Assembly: GCA_963775245.1 (NCBI GenBank)
Contig: CAVZID010000022.1
Span: forward strand, 124,001 to 188,000
Reading direction: 5' to 3'
Length of the DNA: 64,000 nt
Source: CAVSWT01 sp963775245
GTDB taxonomy: Bacteria > Bacteroidota > Ignavibacteria > Ignavibacteriales > Ignavibacteriaceae
Shown: in pieces, positions 26,122 through 35,935 of the stretch
How the letters are laid out: each line of letters starts with the position of its first letter
Numbering within the stretch: the stretch's first letter is position 1
Made by a program: the position numbers and the translations under genes
Notes under the pieces: generated by a model
Told to the model about the DNA's origin: nothing
Database searches by the model: none
Seen by the model: the letters and a program-made list of their open reading frames with translations, nothing else

Positions 26122-28011
26122 ATGAGCTCTAACCGTTATACGTCTGTTTATAAACTGCTTTTAATTATTTCAATAATTTCTCAAGCCATTTATTCTCAAC
26201 CGGAACATCAGTCAATCACGTTGTCTATAAATGCTGTCGATGCACCCAAAAAAATTCTGCATTCATTTGAAACAATTCAGGTTCAACCCGGTGATTTAAC
26301 ATTGGTTTATCCGGAATGGATTCCTGGTGAACACGGCCCTACCGGGCCAATAGTAGATATGGCAGGTTTGAAAATATTTGTAAATGGAAAAACTATTCCG
26401 TGGAGACGGGATCTAATTGATATGTATGCCATACACTGTCAAGTTCCTGAAAATGAAAATAAAATTGAAGTAACATTTGATTTTATTTTACCTCCGGAGA
26501 AAGGTGGTTTTTCCGAGGGAACGTCATCAACTGCAAAGCTTCTTATGTTGAGCTGGAATGAAGTGGTTTTATACCCGGATAAACCAAAACCAAATAATAT
26601 TATTGTAACTTCTTCAATAGTATTACCTGACGGTTGGAAGTATTATACCGCACTTAAACAAATACAAATTTTTAAAGATTCGGTATGTTTTGAACCTGTT
26701 CCGTTAAATATGCTTATCGACTCCCCTGTTTTAACTGGTGCATATACACGCCAAATCGATATATCATCTGCATCCGGGGTTCCTCATTTTCTTGATCTTG
26801 TAAGCGATGATCAATCGGCGCTCAATATCAGCACACAGAAAATAGATGAATACAAGAAATTGGTTGTAGAAGCCAATGCTCTTTTTGGGGCACATCATTA
26901 TAATCATTATGATTTTTTATGCACGTTAAGTGATCATACAGCGCACTTTGGTTTGGAACATCATCAATCAAGTGATGACAGAATGCCTGAACAAGCTTTC
27001 ATAAATGATGATGTATTTAAAAGAGAGGCTGCACTTTTACCGCATGAATTTGTACATTCTTGGAATGGTAAATATCGTAGGCCTGCCGGTCTTGCTACCG
27101 GAGATTTTACTACTCCAATGAAAGATGATATGCTTTGGGTTTATGAAGGCTTAACTCAATATCTAGGCAAAATATTAACAGCCAGATCAGGTTTATATAC
27201 ACCGCAGGAATATTTAGAGGATCTTGCAAATGCAGCAGCAAGGCTTGATAACCAGCCTGGAAGAACCTGGCGTCCTCTTCAAGATACTAACGATGAAGCG
27301 CAGCTACTATATAATAGCAGGCGAGATTATGAATCATGGAGAAGAGGTACGGATTTTTATGATGAAGGAAATTTAATTTGGCTTGAGGCAGATATCACAA
27401 TTCGACAGTTAACAAATAATAAAAAATCATTGGATGATTTTTGTAAAAAATTTCATGGCGGAGTAAGTAACGGCCCGCAATTAAAACCTTATACATTTGA
27501 TGATGTTGTAAATACATTAAGTGAAGTCGCAAATTATGATTGGAAAAATTTCTTTTTATCAAGGCTTCAAACATTAAGTCCACATGCACCGCTTGGTGGG
27601 ATTGAAAAAGGAGGATGGGAATTAGTTTATAAAGATTCATCTAATGAAATGTATAAAGCAGGTGAAAAAGTATACAATTACGCAAATCTGAGTTTTTCCA
27701 TAGGGTTTAGCATAAGTGGTGATGGGCAAATTAATGATGTAATTAAAGGAAGTCCGGCATCAAAATCAGGCTTAGCTCCAGGAATGATCATCATTGCAAT
27801 TAATGGGAAAAAGTATTCTAATGATTTAGCCCACGAGGCAGTAAGATTAGCAAAAGATAATACTACTCCAATAAAATTTATAGTTGCCAATGGAGAATTT
27901 TATTCTACTATTGATGTTGATTATCACGGAGGCGAGAGATATCCTTATTTAGAACGTGATACCTCAAAACCGGATTTGTTAAAAGATGTTATAAATCCAC
28001 ATACAAAATGA
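26122..28011 (+). CDS. M61-family aminopeptidase with PDZ domain
   Basis: A 629-residue exported metallopeptidase. A signal peptide is at 1-25. A beta-rich N-terminal domain has PEWIPGEHGPTGP. The zinc motif HEFVH is at 308-312 with the second-shell WVYEGLTQYLG supplying the glutamate ligand. Near the C-terminus (about 535-600) a PDZ domain shows GDGQINDVIKGSPASKSGLA and GMIIIAING. These are hallmarks of glycyl-aminopeptidase-type M61 proteins. An SD GGAGAT precedes the ATG. The gene sits between an intact ABM gene and a remnant of one. Confidence 0.9.
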   Translation: MSSNRYTSVYKLLLIISIISQAIYSQPEHQSITLSINAVDAPKKILHSFETIQVQPGDLTLVYPEWIPGEHGPTGPIVDMAGLKIFVNGKTIPWRRDLIDMYAIHCQVPENENKIEVTFDFILPPEKGGFSEGTSSTAKLLMLSWNEVVLYPDKPKPNNIIVTSSIVLPDGWKYYTALKQIQIFKDSVCFEPVPLNMLIDSPVLTGAYTRQIDISSASGVPHFLDLVSDDQSALNISTQKIDEYKKLVVEANALFGAHHYNHYDFLCTLSDHTAHFGLEHHQSSDDRMPEQAFINDDVFKREAALLPHEFVHSWNGKYRRPAGLATGDFTTPMKDDMLWVYEGLTQYLGKILTARSGLYTPQEYLEDLANAAARLDNQPGRTWRPLQDTNDEAQLLYNSRRDYESWRRGTDFYDEGNLIWLEADITIRQLTNNKKSLDDFCKKFHGGVSNGPQLKPYTFDDVVNTLSEVANYDWKNFFLSRLQTLSPHAPLGGIEKGGWELVYKDSSNEMYKAGEKVYNYANLSFSIGFSISGDGQINDVIKGSPASKSGLAPGMIIIAINGKKYSNDLAHEAVRLAKDNTTPIKFIVANGEFYSTIDVDYHGGERYPYLERDTSKPDLLKDVINPHTK

Positions 28012-28015
28012 AAAT

Positions 28016-28135
28016 ATGTTTTATTTGTGGGAAATGGCTCATGAAAAAGATTACAATGCAAAAGTACAAACAACTGAAGATTTAAAAGTTGAAGGTTATA
28101 ATTTAGTTACAGGTAAGAACTTTATTGAAAGATAA
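28016..28135 (+). pseudogene. 3' remnant of a second ABM-domain gene
   Basis: Positions 28019-28135 read FYLWEMAHEKDYNAKVQTTE then DLKVEGYNLVTGKNFIER and a stop. This aligns without gaps with the C-terminus of the intact ABM gene (FYLWKMALEKDYNAKVQTTE then DLRVDHYNLVAGKNFVK) and is clearly similar at DNA level. Homology begins abruptly 8 bp after the peptidase stop. An ATG at 28016 would give a 39-codon frame, but it is more simply the tail of a truncated duplicate. Confidence 0.85.
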
Positions 28136-28185
28136 GTAATAAAAATTAAATCTTTAATCTGAATAACTTTCTGAGTAAAGAAATT

Positions 28186-30882
28186 ATGATTGGTAAAACA
28201 ATTCTACACTACAAAATTTTAGAGAAGCTCGGCGAAGGTGGTATGGGCGAAGTCTTCAAAGCCCAGGATACAAAGCTCGACCGCTTTGTTGCACTAAAAT
28301 TTCTTCCTACGCAATTAACAGCTTCTGAAGAAGATAAAGCAAGATTCATACAAGAAGCAAAAGCTGCTTCTGCAATGAACCATCCGAATGTCTGCACTAT
28401 TCATGATATTCAAGAACACGATGGACAGCTGTTCATTGTGATGGAATTTGTTGATGGAAAAACTTTAAAAGATAAAAAGGATACTCTTTCTGAAAAACAA
28501 ATACTGGAAATAGGAATTCAAGTCGCAGAAGGTCTAGCCGCAGCTCATGAAAAAGGAATTGTTCACCGTGATATAAAACCAGAAAACATTATGGTTCGTA
28601 AAGACGGTATAGCGCAGATTATGGATTTTGGTTTAGCAAAACTTTATAAAGAAAGTAATGTTTCCAGGTTAACAAAAGTTGGTTCAACTGTTGGCACTAT
28701 GGGATACATGTCTCCTGAACAAATACAGGGACTTGATGTAGATTATCGAACAGATATTTTTTCTCTTGGTGTTGTTCTTTATGAACTGCTCGCAGGTGAA
28801 TTACCTTTCAAAGGAGTTCATGAAACTGCAATAATGTATGAGATTGTAAATGTTGATGCTCCTCCCCTTTCAAAATTAAAGGAAGGAATTGATCCTGAAC
28901 TGGATGAAATAATATTAGAATGTTTGGAGAAAGACAAAGAAGAACGCTGCCAGTCGGCAAAAGAACTTGCAAAAGATTTAAGAAAAGTTAAAAAATCTTC
29001 TGGACATAGGAAGAGCAGGGTATATAAGACACAAACTTTTACTAATGTAGATGAAAATGTAAAAACTAAATCAGGCGTGTTAGATGTAAATTTTAAAAAG
29101 AGAATAATTAAAAACAAAGCTCCAATATCTATCATTTCATTATTGCTTATTGTGCTTTTTATAATGACATTCTTATTCCTGAATTCTTCCCCTGTTGTTT
29201 CCGGTAAACCTGTACATCTTTCAATGAATATTAAAGAAGGATTGGCTCTAGGACCTTTCTCATCGTTTGCGATTTCACCGGACGGTTCTCAAATAGTTTA
29301 TACTGTTAACCAGACTAATGCAAGGATGCTTTATTTAAGAGAAATTAATTCTTATGAAGCCAAACCAATCCCCGGTACGGAAGGGGCTTTGTCTCCTTGT
29401 TTTTCACCAGATGGGAAGTGGTTAGCTTTCTGGTCAGACGAAAAAATGAAAAAAACACTATTATCAGGAGGCCCTGTAACAGTAATTTTTGACTCAAAAA
29501 CACCGACTCACCCTTTACCATATCTGTTTTGGGGAACAGATAAGGAAATTTATTTTTCACTGGGAATTGCCGGTGGGATATACCGTGTATCAGCAGATGG
29601 TGGTCAGTATGAACTGATAGCAAACACAGATTCCACTGAAGGGCAGGTAAGCTATCGCTGGCCTGTTCTTTTGCCTGACGGCGACAACCTGATGTTTACT
29701 GTAGAATCAGTGAGTGGAAATGCAAGCTCCCGGATTATGGTCAGATCTTTAAAAAACGGTACAACTAAAACTATTGTTGACAATGCGGAGTATTCGAATT
29801 ATGTGGAACCGGATTATATATTGCTTATCAGAAATAACGCCCTCTATGCATCAAAGTTTGATTTGAGCAATCTTTCGCTAAAGGGCTCTTTAGTTCCGGT
29901 CCTAACTAATGTAACAATGATATCTCAATCGGGTCAGCCGGAGTTTGCTTTATCAGATAATGGAACAATGGTCTACCTGCCCGGTGGAACTTTGTCTAAT
30001 GACAGAAATCTAGCTTGGGTAGATCACTCCGGCAAAATACTAAAAAGCACAGATTTGCATCAGCCTATTGAAGATTTTGACATCTCTCCGGATGGAAAGA
30101 AAGTTGCCGTTACTATTGAAGGTGCTGCGTGGAATATTTGGATATACGATATTGAACGAAATACTCTGAGCAGACTGACTTATGGAATAGATGCAAGAGA
30201 CCCGTTATGGACACCGGACGGAAAATCGATTGTTTATGATTCATTTCGTAACGGTTACTACGGCTTGTATATAACTAATCTTGACAATTCGGGAAAAGAG
30301 AGAATGTTAATCAAAAGTAATTATTTTGTGGTACCCTATTCTATTTCAAAAGACGGGAAATACGTAGCTTATACCGAAGCTGATTCTCTCGGTAACCAAA
30401 AAATGGTTGTTAAAACATTGAATGAAAATGTACCTCCCAAAGTAATCAACAATGAGCCATTTAATCATCAGTGGCCTTTATTCTCTCCCAATGGTAATTA
30501 CATGGCTTACACTTCTAATGAATCCGGGAAACGGGAAGTTTACGTGAACACGTTTAATGGGCCAGTCAGCAAAATTCAAATTTCAACTAAGGGCGGAAAT
30601 TGGCCTTTTTGGTCCCAGGATGGCAAATACCTTTATTATATTCAGGGTAAAGAATTGATGCAGGTACCAGTCAATTTTAGTTCAGGTTTTACCGCGGGCA
30701 ATCCAAAGGAAGTTTTATCCAATAACTCATGGGTAAATACTATCCGCGTAATTGAAGAAATTCCAGGTTCGCAAAATTTTATGATGCTTAAGGCGGAAGA
30801 TTTCGGCAATTCAAGAAATTCATTGAACGTTATTCTTAACTGGGATCAGGAATTAAAAAGAAAATTAGCGAATGCAAATTAA
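28186..30882 (+). CDS. Ser/Thr protein kinase with transmembrane segment and TolB-like beta-propeller (kinase 1)
   Basis: 898 residues. Kinase domain about 9-270: glycine loop LGEGGMGEVFKA (15-26), Lys38, catalytic HRD 127-129, DFG 147-149 and the activation segment GTMGYMSPEQ. One membrane helix at about 310-330 puts the rest outside the cytoplasm. About 345-890 is a beta-propeller with repeated SPDG blades (ISPDGSQIVYT, FSPDGKWLAFWS, ISPDGKKVAV, FSPNGNYMAYT), the WD40-like PD40/TolB type. All catalytic residues are present. First of five tandem kinases, with only 14 bp to the next. No strong SD is seen before the ATG. Confidence 0.92.
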   Translation: MIGKTILHYKILEKLGEGGMGEVFKAQDTKLDRFVALKFLPTQLTASEEDKARFIQEAKAASAMNHPNVCTIHDIQEHDGQLFIVMEFVDGKTLKDKKDTLSEKQILEIGIQVAEGLAAAHEKGIVHRDIKPENIMVRKDGIAQIMDFGLAKLYKESNVSRLTKVGSTVGTMGYMSPEQIQGLDVDYRTDIFSLGVVLYELLAGELPFKGVHETAIMYEIVNVDAPPLSKLKEGIDPELDEIILECLEKDKEERCQSAKELAKDLRKVKKSSGHRKSRVYKTQTFTNVDENVKTKSGVLDVNFKKRIIKNKAPISIISLLLIVLFIMTFLFLNSSPVVSGKPVHLSMNIKEGLALGPFSSFAISPDGSQIVYTVNQTNARMLYLREINSYEAKPIPGTEGALSPCFSPDGKWLAFWSDEKMKKTLLSGGPVTVIFDSKTPTHPLPYLFWGTDKEIYFSLGIAGGIYRVSADGGQYELIANTDSTEGQVSYRWPVLLPDGDNLMFTVESVSGNASSRIMVRSLKNGTTKTIVDNAEYSNYVEPDYILLIRNNALYASKFDLSNLSLKGSLVPVLTNVTMISQSGQPEFALSDNGTMVYLPGGTLSNDRNLAWVDHSGKILKSTDLHQPIEDFDISPDGKKVAVTIEGAAWNIWIYDIERNTLSRLTYGIDARDPLWTPDGKSIVYDSFRNGYYGLYITNLDNSGKERMLIKSNYFVVPYSISKDGKYVAYTEADSLGNQKMVVKTLNENVPPKVINNEPFNHQWPLFSPNGNYMAYTSNESGKREVYVNTFNGPVSKIQISTKGGNWPFWSQDGKYLYYIQGKELMQVPVNFSSGFTAGNPKEVLSNNSWVNTIRVIEEIPGSQNFMMLKAEDFGNSRNSLNVILNWDQELKRKLANAN

Positions 30883-30896
30883 AGGATAATTAAAAA

Positions 30897-33608
30897 ATGA
30901 TTGGTGAAACTATACTCCATTATAAAATTCTAGAGAAACTTGGTGAAGGAGGAATGGGTGAAGTTTACAAAGCCCAGGACACAAAGCTCGACCGCTTTGT
31001 TGCTCTGAAATTTCTTCCTACTCAATTAACAGCAACTGAAGATGAGAAAGCACGCTTTATCCAGGAAGCAAAAGCTGCTTCTGCTATGAACCATCCTAAT
31101 GTATGTACAATTCATGATATTCAAGAACACGATGGACAGCTTTTCATTGTCATGGAATTTGTCGATGGAAAAACTTTAAAAGATAAAAAAGAAAATTTAT
31201 CCGAAAAACAAATTCTTGAAATAGGAATTCAAGTTGCTGAAGGTTTAGCTGCTGCTCATGAGAAAGGCATTGTTCATCGTGATATAAAACCAGAAAATAT
31301 TATGATCCGCAAAGACGGCATTGCTCAGATTATGGATTTTGGTTTAGCTAAACTTAGAGAAACTTCTGGGATGTCAAGATTAACCAAAACCGGAACTACT
31401 ATGGGGACTATGGGATATATGTCTCCGGAACAGATACAAGGTTTAGATGTTGACCATAGAACTGATATATTTTCTTTAGGAGTTGTGCTGTATGAACTGC
31501 TTGCCGGAGAGGCTCCATTTAAGGGAATACATGCAACAGCAATAATGTATGAAATTGTTAATGTTGATCCGCAGCCTATTTCAACCATAAAAGAAGGAAT
31601 CGATCCCCAGCTTGATGGAATTATCCTTGAATGTCTTGAGAAAGATAAAGATGAAAGGTTTCAATCTGCAAAAGAGCTTGCAAAAAACTTAAGGAAATTC
31701 AGGAGGGTACTTTCCGCCGGAAGCGCGAGCAGAATTTATAATGTTGGGACACAATCTTTTAATGTTAAAACCGGACAGACTACAACTGTAACTACTCCAA
31801 GAACTTCATCACTTGGTGATATCCCGGTAAAAAATCTATTCAGAAATATTTTTTATAATCCGAAAATCTTCTGGTCTTTAGCGGCGATCTTTTTTATTGC
31901 AACAATAATATTACTGATAATTTCACCTAAGACTGAAAAAGAAGAAAAACGGGTTCGTAAGTTTGAATGGCCTTCAAATAATTACAATGAAATCGAGATA
32001 TCGCCCGACGGAAGAAAACTGGCTTATACACAGGGAGCTCATTTTTGGATACGCTCTTTTGATAAGCTTGAACCTGTTGAAATTAATAATAAAGAAGTAA
32101 TACAGTCTCCGATAATCTGGTCGCCTGGTAGTGATCAAATAGCGTTTTATATAAATGGAGGCAATAACCAAAAACAACTGCGGAAAGTATCTGCAAGTGG
32201 TGGTGAAAGTGTTCCGGTTTCTAATTTCCCTTCAAGCTATATTCCGCGTTGTTGGGGAAAAGATGATTCCATTGTATTCGTAGAAAACTCCAACACTCTT
32301 TATAAAATGTCTGCCGGTGGCGGGCAGTTCAAAAAAATGTATAACGGTGACACATCTTTATGTAAAGTAACAGGTACTCTGACATCGGTATATAATATTC
32401 CCGGTGAAGACGCATTAATTTTAACTGTAGATTCCGATAAAGGAAATAGAATAATTGCTCAAAACAAAGACGGGCGAAAGACTGTTTATAGCTACCCGAC
32501 GGAATTTGGTATCGGTGAAGCAATATATTCCCCGACAGGGCACATTTTATTTCATCGCTGGAATTCAACTGATCACACAATTAACCCTGATTTATGGGCA
32601 ATTCCTTTTGATCTTAGCTCGTATAAAGCTACTGGTTCACCATTCCTGATAGCTGCCAGTTCAGGCTGGCCGAATGTTACTGAAGACGGCACCCTTTTTT
32701 ATTACAAACAAGTAAGGAAGAGTACTTCGGACAGACTTGTGTGGCTTTCCCGTAAAGGTGCCGTTCTGGATAGCATTGGAGAAAGACAAACTTCAATTCT
32801 TAGGCCTGATATATCACCGGATGGAACTGAGGTAATATATGATGGCAGCGATGGTAGTAATTCCGGTATCTGGTTACTGAAACCAAATAATAAAAAAACT
32901 CTGATTATGAACGGTGAGTTTTATTCAGCTCCATTCTTTTCAAAAGATGGAAAGAGCATTTACTTTGATAAAGCCGATGCTTCGAATATTCCTTTTATTT
33001 ATAAACAAAGTTTAAATGGTCTTGGGGGACCACAGCGTATTAATAATCTGGATGAAGTACAAGAAGTCAGTTATCTTTCAAAAAATGATAAATATATTAT
33101 GTTTACTGCCAGAAGGACAGATGGTAATAGGGATTTGCTGTACCAGGAGAGGGACCAAAAAGAACCCAAGGTTCTATTGAAAACCGACTATTACGAATAT
33201 GGTGCATCACTTTCACCTGATGAACAATTTATGGTTTTTGGGTCAAATAAATCTGGTACATTCGAAATTTATGTTTCGCATTTTCCGGATGCCAGTGTGC
33301 AAAGGCAAGTCTCAATAAATAATGGAGTATATCCAATATGGATTGGTAATGAAATTTTTTACTCAAGTTATAATAGCGATTTAATGGTTGTGAATGTGGA
33401 TATTACTGGTTCAGATTTAAGTATTGGTCAGCCAAAACTTCTATTTTCAGGAAATCAGGTGGGAGTTAAATTATTTAGCGGGACTATCAGGACATACACC
33501 GTAGCACCTGATGGTCAAAAAATATTAGCAGTTTTTTCACCTCTATCATCTCAGTACTATATGGTGTTAGAAGAAAACTGGTTTGAACAATTTAAAAATA
33601 AAAAGTAG
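30897..33608 (+). CDS. Ser/Thr protein kinase with transmembrane segment and TolB-like beta-propeller (kinase 2)
   Basis: 903 residues, paralogue of kinase 1: the kinase domains are close in DNA and protein, while the propeller parts are far more diverged. Lys38, HRD 127-129 and DFG 147-149 are intact. The membrane helix is at about 325-345 (FWSLAAIFFIATIILLIISP). The propeller has SPDGRKLAYTQG, SPGSDQIAFY, ISPDGTEVIYDG and SPDEQFMVFGS blades. The strong contrast between domains suggests that sensing evolves quickly while catalysis is held constant, possibly by gene conversion. The next gene begins 12 bp later. Confidence 0.92.
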   Translation: MIGETILHYKILEKLGEGGMGEVYKAQDTKLDRFVALKFLPTQLTATEDEKARFIQEAKAASAMNHPNVCTIHDIQEHDGQLFIVMEFVDGKTLKDKKENLSEKQILEIGIQVAEGLAAAHEKGIVHRDIKPENIMIRKDGIAQIMDFGLAKLRETSGMSRLTKTGTTMGTMGYMSPEQIQGLDVDHRTDIFSLGVVLYELLAGEAPFKGIHATAIMYEIVNVDPQPISTIKEGIDPQLDGIILECLEKDKDERFQSAKELAKNLRKFRRVLSAGSASRIYNVGTQSFNVKTGQTTTVTTPRTSSLGDIPVKNLFRNIFYNPKIFWSLAAIFFIATIILLIISPKTEKEEKRVRKFEWPSNNYNEIEISPDGRKLAYTQGAHFWIRSFDKLEPVEINNKEVIQSPIIWSPGSDQIAFYINGGNNQKQLRKVSASGGESVPVSNFPSSYIPRCWGKDDSIVFVENSNTLYKMSAGGGQFKKMYNGDTSLCKVTGTLTSVYNIPGEDALILTVDSDKGNRIIAQNKDGRKTVYSYPTEFGIGEAIYSPTGHILFHRWNSTDHTINPDLWAIPFDLSSYKATGSPFLIAASSGWPNVTEDGTLFYYKQVRKSTSDRLVWLSRKGAVLDSIGERQTSILRPDISPDGTEVIYDGSDGSNSGIWLLKPNNKKTLIMNGEFYSAPFFSKDGKSIYFDKADASNIPFIYKQSLNGLGGPQRINNLDEVQEVSYLSKNDKYIMFTARRTDGNRDLLYQERDQKEPKVLLKTDYYEYGASLSPDEQFMVFGSNKSGTFEIYVSHFPDASVQRQVSINNGVYPIWIGNEIFYSSYNSDLMVVNVDITGSDLSIGQPKLLFSGNQVGVKLFSGTIRTYTVAPDGQKILAVFSPLSSQYYMVLEENWFEQFKNKK

Positions 33609-33620
33609 AGAAATAAAATT

Positions 33621-35915
33621 ATGATAGGCGAGACTATACTCCATTATAAGATATTAGAAAAACTCGGCGAAGGAGGAATGGGTGTAGTATATCTTGCAGA
33701 AGATTTAAAATTAGAACGTAAAGTCGCAATTAAATTTTTACCACCTCACATTTCAAATGATTCTGAAGAAAGAGAAAGATTTAAAATTGAAGCTAAGGCT
33801 GCTGCCGCTTTAAATCATCCAAACATTGCTACAATTTATGCAATTGAAGAAGCTGACGAGCAAATGTTCATTGTTATGGAATATATAGATGGAAAAGAAT
33901 TAAAAGATATCGCAGAGACGCATCGTGATGCGTCTTTACAAACGGATGATATTATTGACTTTGCAATTCAAATTGCTGAAGGACTTGAAGCTGCTCATAA
34001 AAAAGGAATTGTACATAGAGATATTAAATCTCAAAACATAATGATTACCAATGATGGCAAAGTTAAAATTATGGATTTTGGATTGGCCAAAGTTGGAAAA
34101 GATTCTCAATTAACTAAGCTCGGTTCTACTATTGGAACAATTGCATATATGTCTCCTGAACAAACCCGAGGAGAAATAATAGATCATCGAACGGACATCT
34201 GGTCCTTTGGTATTGTGCTTTATGAAATGACTACAGGCAAGATGCCTTTTAAAGGGGAATATGATCAGGCAGTTATATATTCTATTCTAAATGAAGAACC
34301 GGAACCGGATAATGAAATTAATGAAGGAATAAAACACATAATTAGCAAATCTCTTGAAAAGAATCCGGATGACCGTTACCAGACAGCAGGAGAAATAGCA
34401 GAAGAGCTGAGTGCAATAAGTAAGGGTGAAGAAGTAAAGAGAACCCAATCAAAGCAGTCTAAACTTCCGTGGATAATTGCCGGAGTAACTATAATACTTA
34501 TTGCTGCAGTGTTCTTTCTTTTTGTCCCTTCTTCCAAAAATCTTGACGAAAAGGCTGTAGTAAAAACAATTGCAGTTCTGCCATTCCTTGATTTGAGTGC
34601 AAAAAAAGACCAGGAATATTTAACAGAAGGATTATCGGAAGAATTACTCAATGTATTGGCACAGAACCCCAAGCTGCAAGTCACTTCACGCACCTCTTCG
34701 TTTTCATTTAAAGGAAAAGAAGTTGATATTAAAACTATTGCCTCAAAGCTGAATGTAAAGTATATCCTGGAAGGCAGCATTCGCAAAGCTGGAAATTTAC
34801 TCCGAATCACTGCACAGTTAATTAATACTGTTACCGATACACATATATGGTCTAAAATATATGATGGAACTCTAGAGAATATATTTTCATTACAGGATTC
34901 TATATCAAGTTCAGTTGCAGAAGCACTAAACATAGCACTTCTGAATGAAAAGCATCAAGCGCATAAGCGTGTGATTAATCCGGAAGCTTACGACAATTAC
35001 CTGCTTGGGAAGCATTTTATTAATTTGCGCGGAAAGGAAAATTGGGAGAAAGCAGCGGACTATTTTGAAAAGGTGATCTCGATTGATTCCGGCTATGCAC
35101 CTGCCTGGATGGAATTATCCAAAGTCCACAGCAATATGGCTGATAATGGCTATATGCCCACAGATGAGGGTTATCGTAAAGCACGTCAGGAAATAACAAA
35201 GTCTCTTGAACTTGACCCAAAACTTGCAGTGGCTCATTCGCAAATGGGATGGATCAAGAGAGCATATGATTGGGATTGGATAGGTGCGGATGAATCTTAC
35301 AAGCAGGCTCTTAAATTAGATCCAGGTAACGCTAGTATCATCACGAACTCAGCAGTATTAGCAGCAGCTCTGGGTAGAATAGACGAAGCCATTAAACTAA
35401 CCCGTCATTCAATTAAGCTTAATCCTCTCAGTACTGCCAGATACAATAATCTCGGTTACCTAACTTTATATGCCGGCTTATTTGACGAATCGGAAGCCGC
35501 TTTCAAGAAAACGCTTGAACTGAATCCGCAATTTCCAGGAGGGTATATGCAGTTGGGTCGTGTCTATCTTGAAAAAGGAGAGTTTGATTTGGCACTAGAG
35601 GAGATTATGAAGGAAAAGGATCCATTCTGGCAAATGTTTGGGTTAGCACTGGTTTATCATGCATTGGGCAGAAAGAATGAAGCGGATGCTAAGTTGGCAG
35701 AATTAATCAAAGATGATGCGAACGATGGTTCGTACCAGATTGCAGAAATTTATGCTTACTGTGGTGAGACCGATAAAGCATTTGATTGGCTGGAACGAGC
35801 ATATCTGCAGCGTGATAGCGGTCTTCCGGAGATTAAATCCGATTCACTGTTACGCAATATAGTCAAAGACCCGCGCTACTCAGCATTTTTGAAAAAGATG
35901 AAATTGCCGTTATAA
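33621..35915 (+). CDS. Ser/Thr protein kinase with TolB-like and TPR modules (kinase 3)
   Basis: 764 residues. Kinase domain with Lys38, HRD 132-134 and DFG 152-154. It is five residues longer between the hinge and the catalytic loop than kinases 1 and 2, because residues 99-107 (ETHRDASLQ) are encoded by a palindromic repeat. A membrane helix is at about 282-304. About 315-440 is a TolB/adenylate-cyclase-type domain (TIAVLPFLDLSAKKDQEYLTEGLSEEL ... ILEGSIRKAGNLLRITAQL, written here in parts). TPR units with motifs such as AAALGRIDEAIKLTRHSIKL and LNPQFPGGYMQLGRVYLEKG fill about 450-760. The TPRs would lie outside the membrane. 20 bp to kinase 4. Confidence 0.9.
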   Translation: MIGETILHYKILEKLGEGGMGVVYLAEDLKLERKVAIKFLPPHISNDSEERERFKIEAKAAAALNHPNIATIYAIEEADEQMFIVMEYIDGKELKDIAETHRDASLQTDDIIDFAIQIAEGLEAAHKKGIVHRDIKSQNIMITNDGKVKIMDFGLAKVGKDSQLTKLGSTIGTIAYMSPEQTRGEIIDHRTDIWSFGIVLYEMTTGKMPFKGEYDQAVIYSILNEEPEPDNEINEGIKHIISKSLEKNPDDRYQTAGEIAEELSAISKGEEVKRTQSKQSKLPWIIAGVTIILIAAVFFLFVPSSKNLDEKAVVKTIAVLPFLDLSAKKDQEYLTEGLSEELLNVLAQNPKLQVTSRTSSFSFKGKEVDIKTIASKLNVKYILEGSIRKAGNLLRITAQLINTVTDTHIWSKIYDGTLENIFSLQDSISSSVAEALNIALLNEKHQAHKRVINPEAYDNYLLGKHFINLRGKENWEKAADYFEKVISIDSGYAPAWMELSKVHSNMADNGYMPTDEGYRKARQEITKSLELDPKLAVAHSQMGWIKRAYDWDWIGADESYKQALKLDPGNASIITNSAVLAAALGRIDEAIKLTRHSIKLNPLSTARYNNLGYLTLYAGLFDESEAAFKKTLELNPQFPGGYMQLGRVYLEKGEFDLALEEIMKEKDPFWQMFGLALVYHALGRKNEADAKLAELIKDDANDGSYQIAEIYAYCGETDKAFDWLERAYLQRDSGLPEIKSDSLLRNIVKDPRYSAFLKKMKLPL
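33916..33935. repeat. Palindromic repeat inside kinase 3 coding sequence
   Basis: AGACGCATCGTGATGCGTCT, the same 20-bp palindrome as at 18531-18550 with one change at the centre. Flanking bases (GCAG before, TTACAAA after) also resemble those of the intergenic copy. It is in frame and encodes the core of ETHRDASLQ. Confidence 0.85.
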
Positions 35916-35935
35916 GAATTTACTGAGCTAATAAA

